Origin: Streptomyces sp. DH41
GTDB lineage: Bacteria; Actinomycetota; Actinomycetes; Streptomycetales; Streptomycetaceae
DNA length: 64,000 bases
Reading direction: 5' to 3'
Assembly: GCF_029813785.1 (NCBI RefSeq)
Contig: NZ_JARVKY010000026.1
Span: forward strand, 1-64,000
Both the position numbers and the translations under genes were made by a program. Shown here piece by piece: positions 42,330 to 50,130 of the stretch. Within the stretch, counting starts at the first letter, position 1. Each line of letters begins with the position of its first letter. The notes below the pieces were generated by a model. It saw only the letters and a program-made list of their open reading frames with translations. It searched no databases and was not told the DNA's origin.

Positions 42330-43004
42330 GTGCCGCTGACTTTCGACGACCTCCTCGCCCGCGCCCGCTCCCTGCCGCGCGGCGGGCGGCGCGCGATCCT
42401 CGGCATCGCCGGGAGCCCCGGCGCCGGGAAGTCGACGCTCGCCGGGCATCTGGTGCGGGAGCTGAACGAGACCGGCGAGCCGTGGGCCGCGCACGTCCCC
42501 ATGGACGGCTTCCACCTCGCCGACGCCGAACTGGACCGGCTCGGCCGCCGGGACCGCAAGGGCGCGCCCGACACCTTCGACGCGGCCGGGTACGCGGCAC
42601 TGCTGCGCCGGCTGCGCGAGGAGGCGGACGGCGGCGAGGAGGCGGAGGGCGACACCGTGTACGCGCCCGGATTCGAGCGGGAGCTGGAGCAGCCGATCGC
42701 CGGGGCCGTGCCGGTGCCGCCCTCGGCCCGGCTGGTCGTGACGGAGGGCAACTACCTGCTGCTGGAGAGCGGCGCGTGGGCGCGGGTGCGCTCCCGGCTC
42801 GACGAGGTGTGGTTCTGCGAGCCGGCGGAGACCGAGCGGGTCCGCCGGCTGGTGGCGCGGCACGAACGGTTCGGCAAGTCCCCCGAGGACGCGGTCGCCT
42901 GGGCGCTCGGCAGCGACCAGCGCAACGCCGACCTGGTCGCGGCGAGCCGGGACCGCGCCGACCTCGTGGTACCGGAGGGGGCGGTGCCCCTCACCCGGCC
43001 GTGA
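42330..43004 (+). CDS. Nucleoside/nucleotide kinase family protein (224 aa)
   Basis: The P-loop GSPGAGKST is at residues 28-36. MDGFHLADAELDRLGRRDRKGAPDTFD follows in two pieces (PMDGFHLADAEL and KGAPDTFDAAGYAALLRRL), a pattern shared with uridine kinase and pantothenate kinase relatives. VVTEGNYLLLESGAWARVR is the Walker B-side strand. The protein resembles the FrcK/YfdG-type kinases linked to sugar or nucleoside use. The substrate is not certain. The GTG start at 42330 fits the family start but has only a weak ribosome site. It is divergent from the HAD gene (54 bases), so a shared regulatory region is likely. Confidence 0.82.
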   Translation: MPLTFDDLLARARSLPRGGRRAILGIAGSPGAGKSTLAGHLVRELNETGEPWAAHVPMDGFHLADAELDRLGRRDRKGAPDTFDAAGYAALLRRLREEADGGEEAEGDTVYAPGFERELEQPIAGAVPVPPSARLVVTEGNYLLLESGAWARVRSRLDEVWFCEPAETERVRRLVARHERFGKSPEDAVAWALGSDQRNADLVAASRDRADLVVPEGAVPLTRP

Positions 43005-43014
43005 TCCACGGCCG
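42996..43014 (+). terminator. Short hairpin at the end of the kinase gene
   Basis: CGGCCGTG (42996-43003) pairs with CACGGCCG (43007-43014) around a 3-base loop, and the stop codon lies inside it. It is stable and well placed, but short, so its role as terminator is moderate. Confidence 0.5.
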
Positions 43015-43059
43015 TCGGGTCACGACCGCGAATCGCCTGGTCGACCGGCTACGGCGCGG

Positions 43060-43221
43060 TCATTCCTCGTCGTAGTCGTCGGCGCGGACATGCGCCTCCT
43101 CCAGGGCCTCGCGCATGGTCCGGCCGGTGCCCCCGGGCGGGCGGGGCGCGTCCTCGTCACGCTGCTCGAGAACGTCGTCGGTGGTGTCGGTCTTCGGCCG
43201 GTTCTCTTCCGGGACGGTCAT
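43060..43221 (-). CDS. Small acidic hypothetical protein (53 aa)
   Basis: The ATG at 43221 follows GAGGAG with ideal spacing. The product is hydrophilic: MTVPEENRPKTDTTDDVLEQ, then RTMREALEEAHVRADDYDEE at the end, so it is half disordered and half helical. No family is recognised. The frame stays open upstream into a repeat-rich stretch that does not look coding. Small size keeps confidence moderate. Confidence 0.6.
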   Translation of the reverse strand: MTVPEENRPKTDTTDDVLEQRDEDAPRPPGGTGRTMREALEEAHVRADDYDEE

Positions 43222-43240
43222 GACGGGGACTCCTCGTCCG

Positions 43241-43345
43241 TGCTGTGTTTCCGTGGGTGCTGTGTTCCGTAGTGCTGCGTTCCGTGTCGTGGAACCGCGC
43301 TCTGTGTCGCGACACCGCGTTCTGTGGTGCCACGTTCCGTGGAGG
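43241..43345. repeat. Degenerate repeats of a GTGCTGTGTTCCGT-like word
   Basis: About six imperfect copies of 15-18 bases (TGCTGTGTTTCCGTGG, TGCTGTGTTCCGTAG, TGCTGCGTTCCGTG, CGCTCTGTGTCG, CGCGTTCTGTGG, GCCACGTTCCGTGG) follow each other upstream of the 53-aa gene. The spacing is irregular. They may be decayed tandem repeats. Confidence 0.55.
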
Positions 43346-43513
43346 CCTTCGCCTCCGTGACGGCGGGTTCCCGGACAACTCGGTGCTATCCCCCACGGGG
43401 GCGGATGCCGATTCATCAGGAGGGCACTGCCGGTCGCGGGCGAGGTGCCCTTGGGGCCGCGCGGGCCCCGGTACGGCCGCTGACACCGCCCGGCCAGTCA
43501 TGGGGGGTGAGCT

Positions 43514-44470
43514 ATGTTGACCTCCGTGGGAGACAGAGGAGGCGCGCCCGTGCCATCGCCGCAGCAGGCACGCGCCCAGGCATCGGTGATCACCTCGGGG
43601 CGGGCGGCCCCCGAATCGCAGGCCTCCCCCACGTCCCGGCTCAGGACGTTGTTCGACCGGCCCCGTCTCTCCCCCGGACAGCGGCGCATCGCCCAGTACC
43701 TCATCGAGCACCTCACCGAGGCGGCGTTCCTGTCGATCACCGACCTCGCGGACCGGGTGGGCGTGAGCCAGCCGTCGGTGACGCGGTTCGCCTCGGCGGT
43801 CGGCTTCAGCGGCTACCCGGCGCTGCGGGAGCGGCTCCAGACGATCGCGCTGGGCACCCGCGGCGGCGCCCCGGCCGCCGAGGAGAACCAGGGCAACGAA
43901 CTCCAGGCGGCCGTCGACGCCGAGATCGAGAACCTGGAGAACCTGCGGCGCGACTTCGCCGACGCCGACCGGGTGATCGGCGTCGGCCGCGAGCTGGCCG
44001 GCTCGGCACCGCTGACCGTCCTCGGGCTGCGCATCTCCGTCTCGCTCGCCGAGTACTTCGCCTACGCCGCCCGCCGGGTCCACCCGGACGTGCGCCTGGT
44101 GACGCGGGGCGGCAGCGTCGCCTACGACGCCCTGCTCCAGTCCCGGGAGGCGGGCGGCACCTGGGTGCTGGCCTTCTCGATGCCCCGGCACGCCCACGAG
44201 ACCCTGGACGCCGTGCGGGTGGCACGCGGTGCCGGACTCAAGGTGGCACTGATCACCGACCTGGCGCTCGGCCCCGTCGTGGACGAGGCCGACATCACCT
44301 TCGCGACCGGCACGGGGCCGCGGCTGGTCTTCGACTCCTACGCGGCACCGGGCGTGATGTGCGCGGCGCTGCTCCAGGCCATGACCGACGCCGATCCCGA
44401 GCGGACGCAGGCCCGCCTGGAGGAGTACGAGCAGGTCGCCGAACAGCACCACTTCTTTCTCCGGGACTGA
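43514..44470 (+). CDS. MurR/RpiR family transcriptional regulator (318 aa)
   Basis: The N-terminal RpiR helix-turn-helix is at residues about 45-120: LSPGQRRIAQYLIEHLTEAAFL, TDLADRVGVSQPSVTRFA, GFSGYPALRERL. The C-terminal SIS sugar-phosphate-binding domain follows, with VTRGGSVAYDALL and WVLAFSMPRHAHETLDA. Such regulators respond to phosphosugars. The ATG at 43514 has GGGGGTGA upstream; a GTG at 43550 is a possible alternative. Nearby carbohydrate genes (GH65, HAD, kinase) are candidates for control, but the link is inference. Confidence 0.9.
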   Translation: MLTSVGDRGGAPVPSPQQARAQASVITSGRAAPESQASPTSRLRTLFDRPRLSPGQRRIAQYLIEHLTEAAFLSITDLADRVGVSQPSVTRFASAVGFSGYPALRERLQTIALGTRGGAPAAEENQGNELQAAVDAEIENLENLRRDFADADRVIGVGRELAGSAPLTVLGLRISVSLAEYFAYAARRVHPDVRLVTRGGSVAYDALLQSREAGGTWVLAFSMPRHAHETLDAVRVARGAGLKVALITDLALGPVVDEADITFATGTGPRLVFDSYAAPGVMCAALLQAMTDADPERTQARLEEYEQVAEQHHFFLRD

Positions 44471-44818
44471 TCCGGCCTCGCACCCCGGGGACGTCCGGGG
44501 TGTGCGGGGCGTACGGGGCGATTGGTCGGCGCGGACCGGGGCGTCCACGTCAAGCAGGCATGAATGTTTTCATACGCCTTGCAAAGCGGATGGCATATAT
44601 AAATACTTCTCACGGATCGCGAACCGGCCACGCCGGAGCGCGTCCGCGCCTGCGCGAGCATCCCCGACCACCGCCGACTCCTACCCGCTCGGCGCACCCG
44701 GGGTGTTCCCTCGGGCATCGCCCGCGCGAGCGCCCACGGTGGTCCAGGTCCCCTTGGGCCGGACCGCCCCCATCCGTCGCCCCACCCCGTCGACGCCGCA
44801 CACCCGGAGGCGATGATC
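44471..44818. other. Intergenic region with AT-rich island, 348 bp
   Basis: I see no gene. Bases 44560-44612 are strikingly AT-rich (TGAATGTTTTCATACG, TTGCAAAGCG, GGCATATATAAATAC) in an otherwise 72% GC stretch. TTGCAA at 44579 and TATAAA at 44598 resemble promoter boxes but the 13-base gap is too short. It most likely holds the promoter of the 126-aa gene. Confidence 0.5.
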
Positions 44819-45199
44819 ATGCCCCTGACGACCACGCGCACCAGCCCGGACTGGCCCTGCCAGGTCAAGGCCCCCGGCAGCTACGACTGGGAGCGCTCGG
44901 CGGCCAGGTGGCTGCGCGAGCTGGTGCCCGCCCGCTATGCCGGTTACCCGGCGCTGATCCGCCACCCCGTGCTGCTCGCCCGCCACGCGCAGATCCAGGT
45001 CCAGCACGAGATCCGGGTGGCCCGCACCGCACTGCGGACCGCACGGGCGGATCTGCCCCGGCTCGGCCTGCCCGAGTCGGTCATCGAACACACCATCAAG
45101 CTCTACGCGGCGGAGGTTCTGCAGTTGCAGCACATCGCGCGCAGCGTACGGGCGGTCACCGAGGCACTGGTCGAGCGGGGCACCGCCGGGCGCTGCTGA
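44819..45199 (+). CDS. Hypothetical actinobacterial protein (126 aa)
   Basis: No domain is recognised. The protein is mostly helical: RSAARWLRELVPARYAGYPAL, then HPVLLARHAQIQVQHEIRVA, then SVIEHTIKLYAAEVLQLQHI. It is soluble, with many Arg and Ala. Two ATGs lie close together; the second (44819) is preferred because GGAGG stands 8 bases before it and only 2 before the first. It is isolated, between the RpiR gene and the flavin reductase. Confidence 0.7.
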   Translation: MPLTTTRTSPDWPCQVKAPGSYDWERSAARWLRELVPARYAGYPALIRHPVLLARHAQIQVQHEIRVARTALRTARADLPRLGLPESVIEHTIKLYAAEVLQLQHIARSVRAVTEALVERGTAGRC

Positions 45200-45304
45200 T
45201 CCGGCGCGGGGCCCGCGCCGCACCCGCCCCCCCACCTGGGACCCGGGATCTGACTCCTGAGACCTGGGATCCGAGGCCCGAGACCTGTCGCCGTCAGCGT
45301 GAGG

Positions 45305-45784
45305 TCAGTCCACCGGATGGCCGGGCGGGATGGTGTGGGCGTCGGAGAGCCGCAGCAGCGGTCCGCCGGAGGTCTCGCGCCCGCCCCACTCGACCGGGTC
45401 GAGGACGAAGCCGACGTGGTCGCCCCCGGCGGCCCGTTCTACGACGCGGCCGACGAACCACGCCTCGGCGTCCTCCAGCACGACCGCCCCGCCGTACCCC
45501 TCACGCCAGCGGACCTGCTGGAACTTGTCGACCCGGTCACCGGTCCGCCCACCGAAGACCTCGGCCGTCCCGCGCTGGTCGCGGGCGAGCAGGTGGACGG
45601 CCAGGACGTCGGCGGCCCGCGCCACCCGGAAGGTCCGGTTGACCTCGGAGAGCCAGACGACGAACCGCACGGGGTCGAGGGAGCACTGGGAGGCGAAGCC
45701 CACCAGGCAGCCCGCGCGTTCCCCGTCCGCCGCGGCCGTCACCACGCACATGTCCGGGTCGAGCCGGTCGAGGAACACGTCCAT
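45305..45784 (-). CDS. Flavin reductase family protein (159 aa)
   Basis: This is a split-barrel FMN-binding protein. The family start DPDMCVVTAAADGERAGCLVGFASQ is followed by SLDPVRFVVWLSEVNRTF and FAVHLL-like AVHLLARDQ. Later come EDAEAWFVGRVVERAAGGDHVGFVL and GGPLLRLSDA. Such proteins reduce FMN/FAD with NAD(P)H for a partner monooxygenase or bind flavin themselves. In-frame starts exist at 45793 and 45823 as well; none has a strong ribosome site. It is 35 bases from the stop of the upstream ATP-grasp gene and may be cotranscribed with it. Confidence 0.82.
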   Translation of the reverse strand: MDVFLDRLDPDMCVVTAAADGERAGCLVGFASQCSLDPVRFVVWLSEVNRTFRVARAADVLAVHLLARDQRGTAEVFGGRTGDRVDKFQQVRWREGYGGAVVLEDAEAWFVGRVVERAAGGDHVGFVLDPVEWGGRETSGGPLLRLSDAHTIPPGHPVD

Positions 45785-45819
45785 ACCGGCCATGCTAGCC
45801 AGGCACGCCGTGGGCGGGG

Positions 45820-46656
45820 TCACGCCGCGAGCAGGCGCCGCAGGGCCGTCCGCAGGGCCGTGACGAACGAGTCCCGGCCCGCCTCGTCGAGGGCATCCAG
45901 CGACAGGTAGGGGTTGAGGTCCTCCAGCTCGACCAGGAGCAGCTCACCACCGGGGGCGCGGCAGGCGTCGACGCGCTGGATGCCGTGGCCGATGCCGTTC
46001 CACTCGATGAACCGCCGCGCGAAGTCGAGGTCCTGTGGGGTGGCGTCGTACGGCTCGAGCCGCCAGCGCCGGTCGGGGTGCGGCGCGTACAGGGCGTACT
46101 GGAAGTCGTGGTCGACGAAGTAGAAGGAGACCTCGTAGGCGAAGTCGACGCGCGGCTGGACGAGGACCTCCCCGGCGTCGCCGCCCACCGCTTCCCGGAC
46201 GCGGTCCGCGGGCACGAACCGCAGGCCTGCCGAGTCCGCGCCGAGCCTGGGCTTGACGACGTATTCGTCCGCCCGGGGCAACCGGTGCAGGTCCTTTGGC
46301 CGGTCGACGGTCGGGATGACCGGAAATCCCGCCTCGGTCAGTTCGAGGAGGTACTGCTTGCCGGCCATGTCCGCCCTGCCGGTGAGCTGGTTGTAGACGC
46401 GGGTGCCGCGCTCGGCCGCCCGCCGGCGAAAGGCGTCGTAGGCGGCCTGATGACCCAGCACGGGACCGCTGTTGCGGACGACGACGGCGTCGAAGGCGTC
46501 CAGCAGCGCCGCGGCGTCGCCGGGATGGCACAGGGCCAGGTCGAAGTCCTCGCGCAGCCGGGAGGTGAGGAAGATGTCCTCGTCGCAGTAGCGCCGCCCG
46601 CGCGCCTCGTAGGCCAGGTCGGTGACGTACAGGATGCGGGGGCGGGCGGATACCAT
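45820..46656 (-). CDS. ATP-grasp fold protein, glutathione synthetase-like (278 aa)
   Basis: The N-terminal domain begins RILYVTDLAYEARGRRYCDEDIF. The ATP-grasp core has RVYNQLTGRADMAGKQYLLELT, EYVVKPRLGADSAGLRFV for nucleotide binding, EVLVQPRVDFAYEVSFYFV and, near the end, LLLVELEDLNPYLSL, where the Glu and Asn are placed to bind Mg-ATP. The overall order matches glutathione synthetase/RimK-type ligases, which join a carboxylate to an amine or thiol. The substrate is unknown. GAGGAG precedes the ATG. The gene is divergent from a TetR regulator, with a row of palindromes between them. Confidence 0.8.
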   Translation of the reverse strand: MVSARPRILYVTDLAYEARGRRYCDEDIFLTSRLREDFDLALCHPGDAAALLDAFDAVVVRNSGPVLGHQAAYDAFRRRAAERGTRVYNQLTGRADMAGKQYLLELTEAGFPVIPTVDRPKDLHRLPRADEYVVKPRLGADSAGLRFVPADRVREAVGGDAGEVLVQPRVDFAYEVSFYFVDHDFQYALYAPHPDRRWRLEPYDATPQDLDFARRFIEWNGIGHGIQRVDACRAPGGELLLVELEDLNPYLSLDALDEAGRDSFVTALRTALRRLLAA

Positions 46657-46715
46657 GCGGGACTCCTCGGTGCTGACCGGAAGTGATCGTATGCGACCGG
46701 TACGTTTGGGCGGCA

Positions 46716-46732
46716 AGGGAACTGAGTTCCCT
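46716..46732. promoter_or_regulatory. Perfect 17-bp palindrome centred on ACTGAGT (site 1)
   Basis: AGGGAACT, G, AGTTCCCT is perfectly symmetric about one base. It lies 60 bases upstream of the ATP-grasp gene start and 53 before the TetR gene. The same ACTGAGT centre recurs at 46742-46750 (CACTGAGTG) and 47606-47620. Confidence 0.65.
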
Positions 46733-46741
46733 CTGTCGCTG

Positions 46742-46766
46742 CACTGAGTGTCACCGACGTCGGTGA
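46742..46766. promoter_or_regulatory. Second ACTGAGT site adjoining a 16-bp palindrome before the TetR gene
   Basis: CACTGAGTG (46742-46750) is followed directly by TCACCGAC-GTCGGTGA (46751-46766), a perfect 16-bp palindrome that ends 18 bases before the TetR start codon. These are good operator candidates for the TetR protein and its divergent neighbour. Confidence 0.65.
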
Positions 46767-46784
46767 GCTGCTACGTTCCCCTTC

Positions 46785-47531
46785 ATGAGCTCCAGCAGTG
46801 CGGCGCCCCGCAGCGGGGCCGGGACGGACGCGGCGGGCGCCCGGCCGCCGATGCGGCAGGCGCTGGTCGCGGCGGCCTTCCAGCTGTTCCTGGAGCGGGG
46901 CTACGAACAGACGACCGTGGACGACATCGTCGCGCTCGCCGGTGTCGGACGGCGGTCGTTCTTCCGCTACTTCCCCTCCAAGGAGGACGTGGTCTTCCCC
47001 GACCACGAACGGTGCCTGGCCGACATGACGGCCTTTCTGGCCTCCTCCCCCGAGGATGCCGACCCGGTGCGACGGGTCTGTGACGCGGCTCGCCTCGTGG
47101 TGCGCATGTACGCGGAGAACCCGGCCTTCTCGGTGCAGCGTTACCACCTGACCAAGAGGGTCCCGGGGCTGCGCGCGTACGAGCTTTCGGTGGTGTGGCG
47201 CTACGAACGCGCCCTCGCCGCGTACCTGCGCGGGCGCCTGGGCGGGCACCCGGGCGGGCGGCGGGACGGGAGCATGCGCGCCGACGTGATCGCGGCCGCC
47301 GTGGTCGCCGCGCACAACAACGCCCTGCGGTCCTGGCTGCGTTCGGAGGGGCGGGACGACGTGGGCGCCGCGGTGGACCACGCGCTGGGGTACGCGCAGT
47401 CCACGTTCGGGGGCCTTCCCGTACCGCCCCTGACCGACGGGCCCGAGGACGTGGTGGTCGTCGTCTCGCGGCGGGGAACGCCCTTGTGGCAGGTCGTACG
47501 GGAGGTCGAGACCGCGTTCGCCCGCGACTGA
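46785..47531 (+). CDS. TetR/AcrR family transcriptional regulator (248 aa)
   Basis: The helix-turn-helix is at residues about 22-68: MRQALVAAAFQLFLERGYEQ, TTVDDIVALAGVGRRSFFRY, FPSKEDVVF. The C-terminal ligand domain is of the MftR-like type (PVRRVCDAARLVVRMYAENP, RVPGLRAYELSVVWRYERAL). The last 30 residues extend beyond the usual fold. TetR proteins repress neighbours and let go on binding a small molecule. Palindromes in front of this gene, its divergent neighbour and the next gene downstream suggest one local regulon of three genes. Confidence 0.9.
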   Translation: MSSSSAAPRSGAGTDAAGARPPMRQALVAAAFQLFLERGYEQTTVDDIVALAGVGRRSFFRYFPSKEDVVFPDHERCLADMTAFLASSPEDADPVRRVCDAARLVVRMYAENPAFSVQRYHLTKRVPGLRAYELSVVWRYERALAAYLRGRLGGHPGGRRDGSMRADVIAAAVVAAHNNALRSWLRSEGRDDVGAAVDHALGYAQSTFGGLPVPPLTDGPEDVVVVVSRRGTPLWQVVREVETAFARD

Positions 47532-47605
47532 CCGGCCGACGGCCGGGGAAGCACCGGTGCCGGTCGCGAAGAGGCCGAATCGAGGGTACCGAGTGCCTTT
47601 ACGCG

Positions 47606-47620
47606 TGGCACTGAGTGCCA
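47606..47620. promoter_or_regulatory. Perfect 15-bp palindrome centred on ACTGAGT (site 3)
   Basis: TGGCACT, G, AGTGCCA is perfectly symmetric about one base. It lies 100 bases before the OB-fold protein gene start. A related word GAGTGCC also occurs at 47591-47597. The shared centre with the two sites before the TetR gene suggests the same regulator. Confidence 0.65.
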
Positions 47621-47719
47621 TACGCTGTGCAGCGTGCACGGAGGCACGGCGAGCCGCGCACACGCGTGCCCGGTGACCGCGCACGCGGATTCCGGCCCGA
47701 GTGCAGGGAGTTGCCCAGC

Positions 47720-48151
47720 GTGTACCACCACTCAGGAAACGTCGCTCAGCAGGCAGCGGGCTCCGCGACGGGCGTGCTCGATCCCAAGGCCCCAGGGTCC
47801 CCTCAGGCCTCGGACACCGAGGCGGTCTTCTACCAGCGCTGCACCTGGTGCGGCACGGCCATGTACCACCGGGTGCTGTGCCCGGTCTGTCGCGGGAGCG
47901 ACCTGCGGACGGAGCGCAGCGAGGGCACGGGCACGGTGCGGCACGCCACGGTGGTGCACCGCAACACACCCGCCGCACGCAACGTGTCCCTGGTCGAGAT
48001 GGCCGAGGGCTTCGTGCTGCGCGGCCGGGTCATGGGCCCGCTCATCGGCATCCACAGCGGGGACCGGGTCCGGCTGTCCACGGCCAAGGACCCGGTACGG
48101 GGCCAGCCGGTCTTCCAGCTGGTCGACGAACCGTACCGGGCATGGACCTGA
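47720..48151 (+). CDS. Zinc-ribbon OB-fold protein, DUF35 family (143 aa)
   Basis: The rubredoxin-like zinc ribbon has two Cys pairs, CTWC and CPVC, in FYQRCTWCGTAMYHRVLCPVCRG. The OB-fold part follows: GTGTVRHATVVHRN, VSLVEMAEGFVLRGRVMG, IHSGDRVRL. DUF35 proteins normally accompany a thiolase-like enzyme and bind acyl-CoA; no thiolase gene is adjacent here. The GTG at 47720 follows GGGAG. A palindrome at 47606-47620 links it to the TetR gene upstream. Confidence 0.88.
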   Translation: MYHHSGNVAQQAAGSATGVLDPKAPGSPQASDTEAVFYQRCTWCGTAMYHRVLCPVCRGSDLRTERSEGTGTVRHATVVHRNTPAARNVSLVEMAEGFVLRGRVMGPLIGIHSGDRVRLSTAKDPVRGQPVFQLVDEPYRAWT

Positions 48152-48223
48152 ACGCCGGCCGGCTTTCCCCGAGGCCCCCAGGCTCCCAGGTGTGCTCCGT
48201 CGGCCCATGGGCAAGGCCGCCGT

Positions 48224-48610
48224 TCAGGACGTGAGAGTGATCCGGATGCCCACGGTGCCGTCCACGCGCCGGCGCAGCCGGCTGCCGAGCAGGGTGAGCC
48301 GGCCGACGATGCCGTACTTGCGGGCGATCAGCCGGCGGTAACGGCCGGTGGTGGCGGGGTCGCAGATCTCCGCGGTCGCCGGGACCTGTTCGCCGGTCGG
48401 GTTGCCACGCAGGTCGCAGGGGCCGACCAGCACGTCGGCGCGGTTGCGGACGCGCTTGACCTTCCAGGAGTCGGCCGCCGTCCAGACGCCGAGCGTGTCC
48501 CCGTCCCGTATGACCCACACGGGGGTGGCGACCGGAGTGCCGTTCTTCCGGTAGGTGGTGACCAGCAGGTACTTGCCGGCGCCGAGCCGGGTCAGTGACG
48601 AGTCGTCCAT
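48224..48610 (-). CDS. PPOX class F420-dependent oxidoreductase-like protein (128 aa)
   Basis: This is a pyridoxamine 5'-phosphate oxidase-like split barrel: YLLVTTYRKNGTPVATPVWV, then DTLGVWTAADSWKVKRVRN and ADVLVGPCDLRGNPTG, then ATTGRYRRLIARKYG. The pattern fits actinobacterial members that bind F420 or FMN and reduce unknown substrates. The ATG at 48610 fits the domain; an earlier in-frame start at 48640 is possible. Two 20-base direct repeats sit 43-85 bases upstream. Confidence 0.85.
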   Translation of the reverse strand: MDDSSLTRLGAGKYLLVTTYRKNGTPVATPVWVIRDGDTLGVWTAADSWKVKRVRNRADVLVGPCDLRGNPTGEQVPATAEICDPATTGRYRRLIARKYGIVGRLTLLGSRLRRRVDGTVGIRITLTS

Positions 48611-48652
48611 GGTCCGGAGTTTAGGGCCTGCGAGGGGCATCGGGTCGGCTGA

Positions 48653-48695
48653 GGGACTACCCCTTTCGACCCACGGGGACTACCTCTTTCGACCC
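48653..48695. repeat. Paired direct repeats upstream of the PPOX gene
   Basis: GGGACTACCCCTTTCGACCC at 48653-48672 is repeated at 48676-48695 with one base changed, so the period is 23 bases, about two helical turns. They lie upstream of the minus-strand PPOX gene. GGGACT is also the half-site core of DevR/OsdR-type boxes; that resemblance is partial. Confidence 0.7.
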
Positions 48696-48744
48696 GCTCA
48701 GGGGGCGCGCGCACCGCGGTCGGACGGGGCCGCGCGCCCTCGCC

Positions 48745-49923
48745 TCACGCCAGAGCCACCGTCATCCTCCGCACCGCCTCGGTGAGCACCTCGGGCGAGG
48801 TCGCCAGGTTGAGACGCACGTGTCCCGCCCCGCCGGTACCGAAGGGGATACCGGAGCTGAGAGCCACCCGGCCGCGGTGGAGGAAGACGTCCGCCGGGTC
48901 GTCGCCGAGGCCCAGCGCGCGGCAGTCGAGCCAGGCGAGGTAGGTCGCCTCGCCGGGGCGGTGGACGACCCCGGGCAGGTGCTCGGCCAGCAGCTCGGTG
49001 AGCAACCGCCGGTTCTCGTCGAGCCCGGCCAGCACGGCGTCCAGCCAGGCGGTGCCGTCGCGCAGGGCGGCGGTGTGGGCGAGGATGCCGACGTGGCTGG
49101 GTCCGTGGCCGACCTCCTCGGGCATCCGCGCCAGATCGGTGGCGGCGCCGGGCCCGGCGAGGGCGAGCGCCGCCTTGAGGCCGGCCAGGTTCCAGCCCTT
49201 GGACGCCGACATCAGCGCCAGGCCGCGCTCGGCGCCGGGCACGCTCAGGTAGGGCACGAACCGCGCGCCCGCGGTGACGACCGGCGCGTGGATCTCGTCG
49301 GCGACGACCCGGACGCCGTACCGCTCCGCGAGGGCGGCGACGGCGGCCAGCTCCTCGGCGGTGTGTACGGTGCCCGTCGGGTTGTGCGGGCTGCACAGCA
49401 GGTAGGCGGCGTGCCCGCCGTCGGCGACGGCCCGCCGGAACGCGTCCTCCAGCTCCCCGAGGTCGATCCGCAGGTCCGCGCCGAGCGGCGCTTCGACGAC
49501 GCGCCGGTCCATGTGGCTGACGAACTGGTAGAACGGCGGGTACACCGGTGGGTTGACGATCACCGGGTCGCCGGGCTCGGTGACCAGCCTGAGCATCTCG
49601 ACCACGCCCAGCATCACGTCGGGCACGATCGCGGTGCGTTCCACGGCGAGGTCGTCCCAGCCCCACCGCTTGCCGGCGAAGCCGGCCAGGGCCTCGGCGT
49701 AGGCGGTGCCGACGGGGTAGCCGGTGTCCCCGAGTTCCATGGCGTCGGTGACGGCGCGCACGACGGGCTCGGCGAGCGGCACGTCCATCTCGGCCACCCA
49801 CAGCGGCAGCACGTCCGCGGGGTGGGTGCGCCACTTCATGCTCGTACGGCGGCGCAGCTGGTCCAGGGTGAGCGCGTGCAGGGGGTTCGGTTCACGGGGC
49901 TGGTCCTGCGGGGTGCTGGTCAT
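48745..49923 (-). CDS. MalY/PatB family PLP-dependent C-S lyase/aminotransferase (392 aa)
   Basis: This is a fold-type I PLP enzyme. Features are VLPLWVAEMDVPLAEPV, GDTGYPVG, NPPVYPPFY, LLCSPHNPTGTVHT, VVADEIHAPVV and SASKGWNLAGLKAAL, whose Lys should bind PLP. LPLWVAEMD near the N-terminus is characteristic of MalY/PatB (cystathionine beta-lyase-type) proteins and absent from ordinary class I aminotransferases. The likely reaction is beta-elimination from cystathionine or a related Cys conjugate, giving pyruvate, ammonia and a thiol. It stands alone. Confidence 0.9.
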   Translation of the reverse strand: MTSTPQDQPREPNPLHALTLDQLRRRTSMKWRTHPADVLPLWVAEMDVPLAEPVVRAVTDAMELGDTGYPVGTAYAEALAGFAGKRWGWDDLAVERTAIVPDVMLGVVEMLRLVTEPGDPVIVNPPVYPPFYQFVSHMDRRVVEAPLGADLRIDLGELEDAFRRAVADGGHAAYLLCSPHNPTGTVHTAEELAAVAALAERYGVRVVADEIHAPVVTAGARFVPYLSVPGAERGLALMSASKGWNLAGLKAALALAGPGAATDLARMPEEVGHGPSHVGILAHTAALRDGTAWLDAVLAGLDENRRLLTELLAEHLPGVVHRPGEATYLAWLDCRALGLGDDPADVFLHRGRVALSSGIPFGTGGAGHVRLNLATSPEVLTEAVRRMTVALA

Positions 49924-50130
49924 GGCCACAAGATAAAGGGCCGTGACGCGGCCGGGGAACGGGTCGTCCGCACGCCGCGTCACCTCCCCGACGAGCCGTC
50001 CGCCGCGATCCCACCCGGACCGCCGGCCCGGTGAACGCGGGCGGGCCCGCCCCCGTATGGGAGGAGGGCGTCCGACGTCCGGAGGCCCTCGCGGTGGCGA
50101 CGCCGCGTGTTCGGTTCCGGGAGCACACGC

